A stretch of DNA of 64,000 nt from Platerodrilus igneus (Eukaryota; Arthropoda; Insecta; Coleoptera; Lycidae), in the NCBI GenBank assembly GCA_036346225.1, contig JARFIW010001216.1, positions 1,214,501-1,278,500 of the forward strand, read 5' to 3'. A program made the position numbers and the translations under genes. Positions 54,866-64,000 of the stretch are shown here, piece by piece (the stretch's first letter is position 1; every line of letters starts with the position of its first letter). Under the pieces are notes generated by a model. It was not told the origin of the DNA and made no database searches. It saw only the letters and a list, made by a program, of their open reading frames with translations.

Positions 54866-56978
54866 TGCTGTGATATTCTTCTTTGAATGCGGGAACTGGG
54901 TCCTTTCAACAAAAAAAATTCTAGTCCCACAGATTGGGCGTCATAAACGGCTGTGATCCTCTTTTCGCCTCGGCTGCTCACCTAATGTTATAAACCTCCT
55001 CATTCATAAAAAAAAACAACACATTCCTACCAAAAACATCAACGTTAACTCTATTTACATCAATATTCAGAATACATTAAATTTTCAAATTAAATTTCAG
55101 CATAAAATTCAGTTTTCAAAAAAAATTTCAAGATTAATTTTATTATCATTTTAATGTGCATCCAGAATTAAAGTCCTTGTTGGATGCCTAGTAATCAATA
55201 TAACAATATAAGCAGACCGGAGTCTGAGTATAAAGGAGCATCTACCACCCTTTACGTTAATTAACCAGGTTCGTCTAATTGAGCTCAAAGACATACCCAA
55301 ATTTTCATCATATTCCCGAACATCAAAACAAAATACCCCTTTTTACTTAAACAAGCAAATTTCATCTTAAAATTAAACTTTTATGGTTTGAACAATTTCA
55401 CTAATGTCCATTTAAAGTAAATCAATTATAAAGTCATTCAATACACACAAAAATGTCAAACAAAATAGTATAATTTACCTGACGGTTACTGTCCTCGTAG
55501 CTTCAAAGTATCGTTTCTTTAGTTAATCACACCATTCAACAGGATTATATTTACGGCTTCTGCTTCTCTACGCTTTTAAAATTTTCTCCATCACCATCCA
55601 TTCAAAGTCGTTTCTGGGCCTTTCCGGAACTCATCTGTGTTTATCTGACCCTTGTTTCATGGATCCAGACACGTATTTGAACCATTTAATTATTAACACC
55701 CCCAAAAATAGCAAAGAAATTCATGCTTCTGTCACCAATATACGCCAAAACTGCCTACTTTTGTGTATACATTCGTCGTTGTAAATTTTGCTAATTGGTA
55801 CAGTGAAACTAAATTTTATTACCTTGTATCTAAGTGCACTGAAGTACATTCATGTTAGCACGTAAATAACAAGCTATTTTGAATCACTAAAATATACTAG
55901 CAAACTTTAAATTATTTAATCAAACTAAAATGCACGGTTTACCATCTTTAATCAAGTCGCGTATGTACGAGCTTTTAACGCATCGAATCGTCAAAAGTCT
56001 TAAGAGAGCTTGTTTATCTTCATCTCGGTATATATAGCAAAAAGGCTGTCTATCGGTCTGTTCCCCAAAACGGGTAATTCTAAAGAATTTCTCATGCCAT
56101 GTTCCCAGTCTGTCGCTCGCACGTCGATTTTTACGAATTTTCACTCGCCCCATTTAAATCTCAGAAAATTTCCACACGGCACGCAAGCATGTCCGAGAAA
56201 AACTAATTAATTTTGTACAGAAATTGTTGTTCTACCTCTGATATTTGCATCCTATTTTTAACCAATTGTGACCCCCGTGACGTTGCTTAAATCCCGCCTT
56301 TTACAATATGTGTCTTTGCTTGACGCATTTTCTCTTTCCTTCTCTACCGTGTTCTTATTGGTGCAACTTGATATTCTTTATTATCGATTATTTTAGTCCA
56401 CATGGAGTGTGAAATAACCCAGCTTTAGCAATTCTCGTAACTATTATGCGACGTTTTCCCCAAGATTCTTTGAAACATTAATTATCTGCAAAATTTTTAC
56501 CGTATGTGATATTTAAACTACGCAGGTGTTCAAAATAATATTAATTCTCAGAGCTTTATTCCGTGGTATTTTAATCTTGGGTTTTTACAAGTTTCTATAG
56601 GTATTATATGTTATTAACGGTTTAATTAACTCCAATTAAAATTGATTTCTATCCTTTTCATTTTTAGCGAATACAACTTAAATATTAATTATTATATGTA
56701 CACTTTGTTTTACTACCGGTTACTTAAAATAGGATTAATTAATATAAACTTTGCACGTAATTTCTCTTTGTTTAGGAATAATTACATTACACGCAGAGCT
56801 TTTCAATACTGCTTCGTCTTATACATAATTTAAATTTCTTATTTTTACTGAAACAACCGAGTTTATTTATGCTTCATGATTTTAATAACGCGTATTATTT
56901 AATGAAATTCCTTATACACGGTGATTAAAATTATTTGATGTGATTATTTAATTTTCTACCCTGGTCTAAATATGAGTA
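54866..56978 (-). repeat. Solo LTR of the G2 family
   Basis: 2113 bp, homologous to 50999-53135 with clear divergence (many substitutions and small indels). The TATA box at 56029-56036 and AATAAA at 55815-55820 (both minus) are conserved. Plus-strand edges are TGCTGTG and ATATGAGTA, the last CA having become TA. It is flanked by ATATAT on both sides (54860-54865 and 56979-56984), which fits a 6-bp target duplication. No internal sequence, so a solo LTR. Confidence 0.8.
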
Positions 56979-56984
56979 ATATAT

Positions 56985-58691
56985 AACTGCAATATTTAAG
57001 TTTGTATCCTTATAAAATTTTCTCATAATAATTTTCTAGAACAGAAATAGACTAGTGAAGTTTTGCATTCAAAATTAAGAAGATCTCTGAATGGATCTTT
57101 TCTATAAAATTTAAGTATATTGTCTTGGAATTTCTAAGTTTCTTATAATACATAAATTTCTTTAAATCAATGAAGTACTTCGTTGACTTTTACAATAAAA
57201 TTGAATTATCAAAGTGCAGACATTGTAGAATGTAATTATTCTAATTTATTTTTATTCAACAATAAGTACGCAAATTTCATATGTCGATGAAAGTGCAAGT
57301 TCATGACCTCAAAATCTGTAAACATATTTTAAATTAAATTAAGACAGCATATGGCGTCTAGATAGGAAAACTTAATCTATGTTTTTTTATATCTGACAGG
57401 ATGTCATTCACAACTTTATGAAATATAATATTTGCGTACATGTGCAAACATTCTGACAAGCAATCGACATATTATTTAATTCGCTGATTTCTCAAAAACT
57501 ATTTTCTTTTTACGTTACTCAAATATTTAATGTTAGATAATTTATAGTAATTTACTGTATTTTCAAAGTTATTAAATCCTAAAGAACACTCACGTGCTAC
57601 GAAACTGCTCTGAACTAAAAACACTGGACCTTGACCTCAGCTGTCGGAAATTTCCATAAGCATCAAAGTTGTTTGGAATACAACGACTATATTACAAAAC
57701 CAACCATAATATCCTTGTTTGAAATTATTCATCGGTAAGGTTGAAATATACGGAACACATGTGAAATCACCTTCTACGTTACTGCATGTTATATTAAATA
57801 GGACGAAACCATATATTCTTGCTTTAAAATATTGCCTTAAGAAATTGTTTTAAGTTACTATCGGAGATATTATACAAGATATGTCCTTAAGATATTGCAC
57901 TAAGATGAGAAATATTAGTATAATCTATTTAATTAATATATACCAACTGTCTAAATGATGTCCAAAGGGGCTTCCATCTTCTTAGGCCTGTAGGGATCAA
58001 CTGAACTACTCGGAGCGAAGCTTATCGAAAATCATGCTCACGCAACCGCTGTTAGGCTCGACCTCCACACACCAAGAATTTATCAATTCTTTACTGCCCT
58101 TTCGAACGCTGATAATGAAGTGCCAATTGACAACTTGACAGAGCTTAGTAACGAACTTTAGAGCATAAACGTAAAAGAATCTATGTGTTATTATGAATTT
58201 TATAAATTAATTTCTATTGGACGGTAATTCACAAATCAAATATTTTAAATTATAGCTGTTTTATTTTTATTTTATTGAACGAAATGTAACTAGAAAAAAA
58301 ATACGTTACAAGATTTAGAGGTTTTTATCAACTTTCTAATATATAAATTCAATCAAAAAATCTCAAATGCATTACACTGGAAGTAACAACATTCGGCTAT
58401 TGATTTAAAAGAAATTTGTTTACAAATCATTAAAAGGAAGATATAATTTTAGAAAAATCTTTGTCACAATTTGACCCCAGTTGATGGAGTGACTTTGAGA
58501 CAGTATTCAATTTGTCTGAGAGCATAAAGTCACCGTTTCGTCGGGTTAAAATGTAACATGAATACACTTCTATGTTTTACATATAGGGTCTATCACAAAT
58601 TCAACATATGGGACCGCGTGTCACAAAGTGTACCCAAATAGAATTTTATTGAAACAAAAATGCTTTATTTTTGTTTATAGAACATTAGTCA
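56985..58691. other. AT-rich DNA, no gene seen
   Basis: No convincing open frame. The right end (58440-58640) is somewhat richer in GC and may hold the end of the pogo-like transposon, but no terminal inverted repeat could be identified. Confidence 0.5.
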
Positions 58692-60168
58692 CTACAGAAT
58701 AATACAAAAATACAACACTAATAATATTAAATTTACAAAATTTTGTAAATGGCAAACGAGAAAATGCAGATAAGTAAGTGAATAAATACTAAATAAAATT
58801 ATCCATATCAGGAACGCGAAAAATTTCTCTACGCGAAATTTAGATAAAATTATTAATTTTTGCTGCACCTTATCAGAAAACTCATAGAAAAGTTCGTCCT
58901 TTCGTGAAGGCCACTTCCAATGTGCACCACATTTTTCCATAGCACTCACGGACGCTCCGTTTTCTTTAATGCTTGTGATGACACCGGGAAACATATTTTC
59001 TTCATAACGGATAATGATTTAGTCTCCAGTTTCCGCTTCTGTACAATCTTGAATAATTGCACTACCTTTTGATTGTTCACAGTTATATGCTTCGTTAAAT
59101 TCACTCATTGGCGATGAGCTACTTTCCCTGTATGTAACAGTATCCGAGTTGTCGCTCGTTTCACTATCACTTTCACTGCATTGTGATTGTGCCCGTTTAG
59201 CAGATTCATGATTTTGCCTTTTTGAAGTTGAGGGTATACACTGGGAATCTTCTTTTAGATGCACTCCATTAAGTGATGCATTGTGTTTGTGGCGAACTCT
59301 CTTTGATTGTTGATGAGTACTTGTTTGGTTATCAGCTAAAAAGTCTATGGCAGCTATGCTTTTTCCAGGGGCTATGTTTACCTTCTTACGTTTCCGGTAT
59401 TGAGTCATAGCCGTCACACTCTCTCGCCCTTTCTTCAGTTTATCTAAGAAACTTTCGACAAGAGTTTCTCTCACGCCTGTACTTTGCTTGTCTAGTATTT
59501 CCTCTGGCAAGCGACTTAATACTTCTGCACGGTTCAAAAAATATAAGCCGCATTTTTTGAAACCAGCTGAAAAATTTCGAATGCTCGATCATTCATGATG
59601 CCCATTAGCATTTTTAATAATGAAGGAAATTAATCTTTGGGTATCGTACTACACCTACTACCAAATACTGAGTCTTTCCATTCATGCAAAATTCTTCTCC
59701 AATTTCCTTGCATGGATCTAAAGAAGGCAACAACCAGCGGTTGGAACAAGAGCGTGGCGTTAGGTGGCAATGCTATAAAAGATATATTACTGGCATTGCA
59801 CTGACGTAGCATTAAGTTTACAAACCAGTCTTCAAAACACTGGTAGTCAAACCACCCACATTTTGTTCTATTGTAACGGGCGTTATCAGGGCCGTTTTCA
59901 GTCCCAGTTTGCCACATTTTTAAGAGTTATATACAACATACACGGGTGCAATATCACCTACTGCATTGCCCGCAAGCATTATTGATGTGCAGGTCTTAGT
60001 TGCGATTCGAATTTGCTCTGGGTATTTTGTGCTTTGTCTTACAAGTACTTTTGTCGCGCCGGGATCATCCTCTAAATTTGTTTGGTCATAGTTCCATTTA
60101 TTTGATGGAACCACATTTACTAACTCCTTTTCCCAATTATTGAAAAATGGATTTATAGTATCAGAATC
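58692..60168 (-). pseudogene. Pogo/Tigger-like DDE transposase, N-terminally truncated
   Basis: DDE-superfamily transposase of the pogo type, which cuts and pastes Tc1/mariner-like transposons. It starts in mid-protein: INPFFNNWEKELVNVVPSN then WNYDQTNLEDDPG (first catalytic Asp region), CTSIMLAGNAVGDIAPVYVVY, TENGPDNARYNRTKCGWFD and CFEDWFVNLML. The segment with the second catalytic Asp (usually GDNLSSH) is deleted; it jumps to QCNASNISFIALPPN and QPLVVAFFRSMQGNWRRIL. The C-terminal part (59537-58755) has LNRAEVLSRLPEEILD, a serine-rich tail, a stop at about 59021 and a final GVITSIKENGASVSAMEK domain. The N-terminal DNA-binding domains are absent because the frame comes from a gypsy RT. Confidence 0.75.
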
Positions 60169-61200
60169 GACTGCAGCAAAATTGACTTTTTTCCAATTTA
60201 TTCCAAAACCTGCTGCATTTAAGCGTTCAGCAATTTCATTGAGTGTAGCGATATGTTCTTTAAAGGAACTTGAGATAACTAATATGTCGTCTAAAAATAC
60301 AAACGCACGTTCTTGGTGTGAGATAAGACCTAATGTTTGATCCATAGTACGTTGTAAAGTTTGCGGTACATTACAGAGACCAAATGGCAAGAAAGTATAT
60401 TTGAAAAGTCCCCGACTTGGAACACAAAAAGCAGTTTTTGGACGTGAAGATAAGTCAAGGGGATCTGATAAAAAGCTTGTCTAAGATCGATCGATGAGAT
60501 AAATTTAGCGTTTCGAAGCCGGCTTGGAATAGAATCAGTACGGGGTAAGGGTTAGGCATCGGGCACAGTTACAGAGTTAAGCTTTCTAAGCAAATACGTC
60601 ATTCATCATTTTTTACAGACTAATAACACGGGAGACATCCATTGCCAATTTGACAGAGAGATAACACCAGATTCGCGCATTTTATCTATTTCGAAATGTA
60701 AATGTTTTTGTAATGCGGGCGATAACAGATATTGACGTTGCTTAAAAGGGAAAGCATTACCCGTAGAAATAATGTGTTGCGCAACCAAGTTCAGAGGTAT
60801 TTAATTTACGAAATCTGTCGATTGTAGAGTGAAGAATTGCATTTTGGGAATCGGTAAAAGAAATTTTATTAGATATACCAACAGACCCACAAGAATTTGC
60901 TTTGAGGGAAGTTTGCCTAGAAAAATCTTGAAAATATAAAGTCAAATTAAAAAGTTTGTAAAAATCCACGCCAAGTAAAAATGGGTAAGCTAATGTAGGT
61001 GCAATCAAAAATGGAATGTCACGTTCAAGTGACTCTACTCGGATTTTTAATTTAAGGGACCCAGTTACATATATTTTATTATCGTCAGCTAAATTTATAA
61101 ATTTAATGTTTTGTTCAGATAATTGTTGTAAGCCTTCGTTATTTATAAGAGAACATGACGAACCCGTGTCCAATAAATTTTGAAATCTATTGACGTCTGG
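60169..61200 (-). pseudogene. pol: Gypsy element G4 protease and RT, fused to transposase
   Basis: The protease starts near 61173 with MDTGSSCSLINNEGL (catalytic DTG), then FLLGVDFYKLFNLTL. The linker leads to RT (60788-60606): FPFKQRQYLLSPALQKHL, EIDKMRESGVISLSNWQWMSPVLLVCKK, then a broken stretch with remnants of the next motifs. At 60390-60170 it reads MPFGLCNVPQTLQRTMDQTL, the catalytic FVFLDDILVIS and LNAAGFGINWKKVNFAA. The frame then passes without a stop into the pogo transposase (VDSDTINPFFNNW). RT thumb, RNase H and integrase are missing. The continuous chimeric stretch is 60390-59920 (156 codons). Confidence 0.75.
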
Positions 61201-61379
61201 GTGCGTTGAATAGTTAGTGTTAAGAACGATTTTGATTCCTTGAGATATTCACGTCCCGGGTAAGAATATCTCTGCGGAAGTTTTTCGATAAGTTAGGGTA
61301 CAATTTGTGCATCTAGATTTGTAGGTATTGCTATGACCACAGCCATAACCAAAATTTTTTTTGGATATGTACACACATT

Positions 61380-62508
61380 ATAGGTATGTCCACTTTTCTT
61401 ACAATTCCAACAGGTAAGTGAATTAGTTGAAGGGGAAGCGAGAAGAGTAATACTAGATAGTTTACGAGAAGGTTCAGATTGACATGCTAGGTCTGGTTCT
61501 AATAAGCCAGGTTGTTTTTCTGGGGGGACGGTATCTATCTACACGTAATTTCACTTCTTGGAGCGAGCAAATAAATCTTTAAACTAAGGTAAAGAAGAGA
61601 TGTGTTGTACAGCTAAACGTTCGGAAAAATATAGGTTTAAATTTCTAAGAAGTTGATCTATCATTTCAATTTCAGATGGTTTTTTATCTAATCTGCTATA
61701 TAAAGCTTCCATTGAGGTAATAAAAAGATTATGTTTTCGTTAGGTCCCTGAGTACGATTTTTTATTTCATTCCAGAGATCAGTTATATAGTCATGGGATA
61801 AGAAATTGCGTTTTAAACACGTAACTAGTTCTTCCCGGGTAGAAATCTGGTTTCGTATATTTCTATACCAAATCAAGGCAGAACCGGAAAATAATTCGCC
61901 TGCAGAGACAAATACATCTTCATCTGTACAGTTACGAGATACTTTAAAATCATTTACTCTATCTAGGATTGACATTAACGAGATTTTGGTATTAAAGCCC
62001 TGAAAAGTTATACCCCACATTTTATACTGGTATCGATTTCGCAGACAATATAAAAGGTTGGTACATTGTTAAGTTGGAAAGAACTGTAAGTAAATTTACA
62101 TCTAAATCTAAGTTAAGTTTTTCGAGGACGATTCCTTCAACTAAGAGAACGTCAGGTAGGAAAGTTTGTTTGGTTTCGTTAGCTTGTTCATCGTTAAGTA
62201 ACGACAGTAACTATTCGCTGTTTTAAGTGCGTTATACGCGATGCAATGCGTTTAAGCTCAATCTCTGTAAATTCTACATAGGTTTTATGAAATATATTGT
62301 TGATGTCGTCAAGAGATTGTTTAATTTCATAAGTATTTTAATGTAGATTAGATACTATTACACGAGGAATTGATTGACCTTCTGCTTCTAGAGCTAATAT
62401 AGCTTTTAACTGCAATCACTTATCATTTTGATTTGTTGCCGGTTTAATATTGCGCGACTCCAACTCAAAGATCGTTTCAAAAGCTTTAAGGTGTACAGGA
62501 TTTATTGT
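61380..62508 (-). pseudogene. gag: G4 Gag with CCHC knuckle, broken
   Basis: The N-terminal part near 62508-62050 is in broken frames (NPVHLKAFETIFELESRNI; its initiator would be ATA here, perhaps a mutated ATG). The Gag core is open at 62020-61688: FSGSALIWYRNIRNQISTRE and LVTCLKRNFLSHDYITDLWNEI are typical retrotransposon Gag. A broken basic region follows, then CWNCKKSGHTYNVC (CX2CX4HX4C) near 61420-61380. Unlike G1-G3 this element has a zinc knuckle, so it is a different gypsy lineage. Confidence 0.75.
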
Positions 62509-63403
62509 ACTACAGTGTGTGTGAGAAAGTAGATATACCAAGATAAATTTTCAGGTGATTACGATAGTTGTGTTAAGGACAAAATTTTCTCTAAGAAAGA
62601 AACAGAAACCTATAGTTAATTATATAGAATATAAGAAAACGGTTTAAAATCACGGCAAACAAAGATAATATGATAGTTAACTAAAATTTAAACTTAAAAC
62701 AGCTTTCAATAAACTAAACCAAAATTGATTAAAACAGGTATATACTCAACTTAATATATCAAAAAAATTTTTCATACTTACAAAATGAATTATTTAATCC
62801 AAAAAACCATTTTGGTTCATTCACAAGTGAGGTTAAGATAATTGTTAAACACATTCCAAAGGTACACAACACTATTTTTATAAGGAAATATACATAATAC
62901 TGTTTTGAAAAGGAATAAATTATAGTACATTTAAAACTGCATGGTTAAGGTAATTTAAAAATGTAAACAAATATTTAATGAAAATGACAGTTTCAACCTG
63001 TTAAATTAAGATGTATGGTCCCTCCAATGGAAGCAACGCATAAGGTAGAAAAATAACTAAAGGTAACTGATTTTAAAAGTCGCCATATTAAACATCTGAA
63101 AATCACTAGAAAAATTTAAAATTATTAATTATTAGATATTTGAGTGAAAAACCTAATTTTCCTACAAAGATTAAATATATTCAAAACTAACATCTTACAA
63201 GACAAATTAGAGGTTAAGACAAATTTAATTTCAACCCACGTGTAATGGACGCCACTCTTACGCTTCCGACGTTTGGCATTATTGCGCAATTGTTAATTAT
63301 AACATGATTACGCGGTAAATTGTATCAAATACCAACACGTTTACAAGTGATACATTGATCAAATTTACAATAGAAATGAAAGCAGTGTACTCACGCGTAT
63401 TCC
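62509..63403. other. AT-rich DNA between G4 gag and an LTR-like repeat
   Basis: Possibly the 5' leader of G4. No gene seen, and no clear primer-binding site next to the repeat at 63404. Confidence 0.45.
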
Positions 63404-63803
63404 TGTTACATCTCAGGGCCCACGTTGTGGGTTACATCACGCCATTGTTGAGTCCAAATTCATCCGTCTATCCCCTTTTCCCTTCGTAGCAGAACGATAG
63501 GAGCAACCAGGTGTAGGGAACGATAAAAGGTAGAGATAAGGAAACCTACATCCTAAAAAAGGGAAAAGACAGACACCACGACACAGGTAGATGTCACCGG
63601 CTTGAAGTCTCGTGGCTAATAATTTCGTGTCACTCCGCGCGCGCTTGCGCCATTCACTCCGCGCCTGCGCATTCTTTTGCGCAACTGCAACTGTCCGGAA
63701 TGACGGAAATGGACAAGTTTATTTCAAAATATTCGCGGGAACTTACCCACATAATTTATACTTAATCTAAAAGTGATACATTGCCGATTTTTGGCATGTA
63801 ACA
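63404..63803 (-). repeat. LTR-like repeat, 400 bp
   Basis: Bounded by TGTTACAT...ATGTAACA, an 8-bp perfect inverted repeat with TG/CA ends. On the minus strand TATAAATT (about 63758) is followed by AATAAAC (about 63723), then a GC-rich stretch, the layout of an LTR transcribed leftward. It may be the 5' LTR of G4 or an independent solo LTR. The flanks show no clear target duplication. CAACGTGGGCCC inside its end resembles part of a tRNA-Lys primer-binding site. Confidence 0.55.
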
Positions 63804-64000
63804 ATTAACGCCCACCCTGAGCAAACCACGCGTATCCGGAAAGGAAGTGAAAGGGCTAAGCGATTTAGTCACTGATATACCAGTTGGGATATTATAAATA
63901 TCTTGAGGGAACACCTCTTGTTGAATCCTTTTCATCCAAATATGAAGTGAATATTGTTGTTCAGCTATCCTTGCGCAACTCTAACGGCGTTCGCAAATTA
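63804..64000. other. Window end, nothing recognised
   Basis: Short unique sequence after the LTR-like repeat. No feature can be supported. Confidence 0.5.

Noticed and set aside
59019..59537. Serine-rich 172-codon frame as a host gene
   Set aside because: It begins with the pogo C-terminal block LNRAEVLSRLPEE and is collinear with the transposase.
1..64000. CRISPR array, tRNA, rRNA, operons or bacterial signals
   Set aside because: None seen; direct repeats are LTRs, pseudo-LTRs or microsatellites, and gene content is eukaryotic transposons.

Overview
This window looks like repeat-dense, AT-rich DNA from an insect or closely related arthropod. The evidence is the mix of element families: an errantivirus with a baculovirus F-like envelope gene, an R1-clade non-LTR retrotransposon sitting in an (AC)n repeat, Penelope-like elements with GIY-YIG endonuclease, RTE-type LINEs and a pogo-like transposase. 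I see no host protein-coding gene with exon structure, no tRNA or rRNA gene and no CRISPR array. All recognisable coding regions belong to transposable elements, and nearly all are broken by stops, frameshifts or nested insertions. Many breaks are one-base homopolymer length changes, so part of the damage may be sequencing error.

Layout. 1-4543: an errantivirus 5' LTR and gag on the minus strand abut an errantivirus env and the start of its 3' LTR on the plus strand. 4589-12395: a Ty3/gypsy element (called G1) with two 1.5-kb LTRs, flanked by (AT)n and lacking RNase H. 12433-15974: a Penelope-like element (PLE-A, minus) with two pseudo-LTRs. 14775-33328: two tandem copies of a ~9.27-kb unit. 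Each unit carries, in order, the 5' half of PLE-A, a Tx1-like LINE tail (minus), a PLE C-terminal piece (plus), an R1-clade LINE set in the PLE (CA)n tract, and 1.5 kb of anonymous DNA. 33838-36020: a decayed gypsy pol (minus). 36121-46506: several broken RTE-type LINEs, cut by a solo LTR (37663-38470), an internally deleted gypsy element (G3, 41069-44180) and unidentified insertions. 48476-53135: gypsy element G2 (minus), again between (AT)n tracts. 53171-54347: a PLE-like fold-back with a long inverted repeat. 54866-56978: a solo LTR of the G2 family with an ATATAT target duplication. 58692-62508: a decayed gypsy gag-pol whose RT runs in frame into a pogo-type transposase (minus). 63404-63803: an LTR-like repeat.

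How the parts relate. The region is a nested transposon graveyard and its order of events can be read. RTE LINEs were hit by LTR elements. PLE pseudo-LTRs supply (AC)n tracts at which two different LINE lineages are joined. G1/G2-type gypsy elements lie in (AT)n tracts. A late tandem duplication then copied about 9.3 kb. No element appears fully autonomous as written. The best-preserved coding region is ORF2 of the R1-clade LINE, in which each tandem copy keeps stretches that the other has lost to one-base indels.
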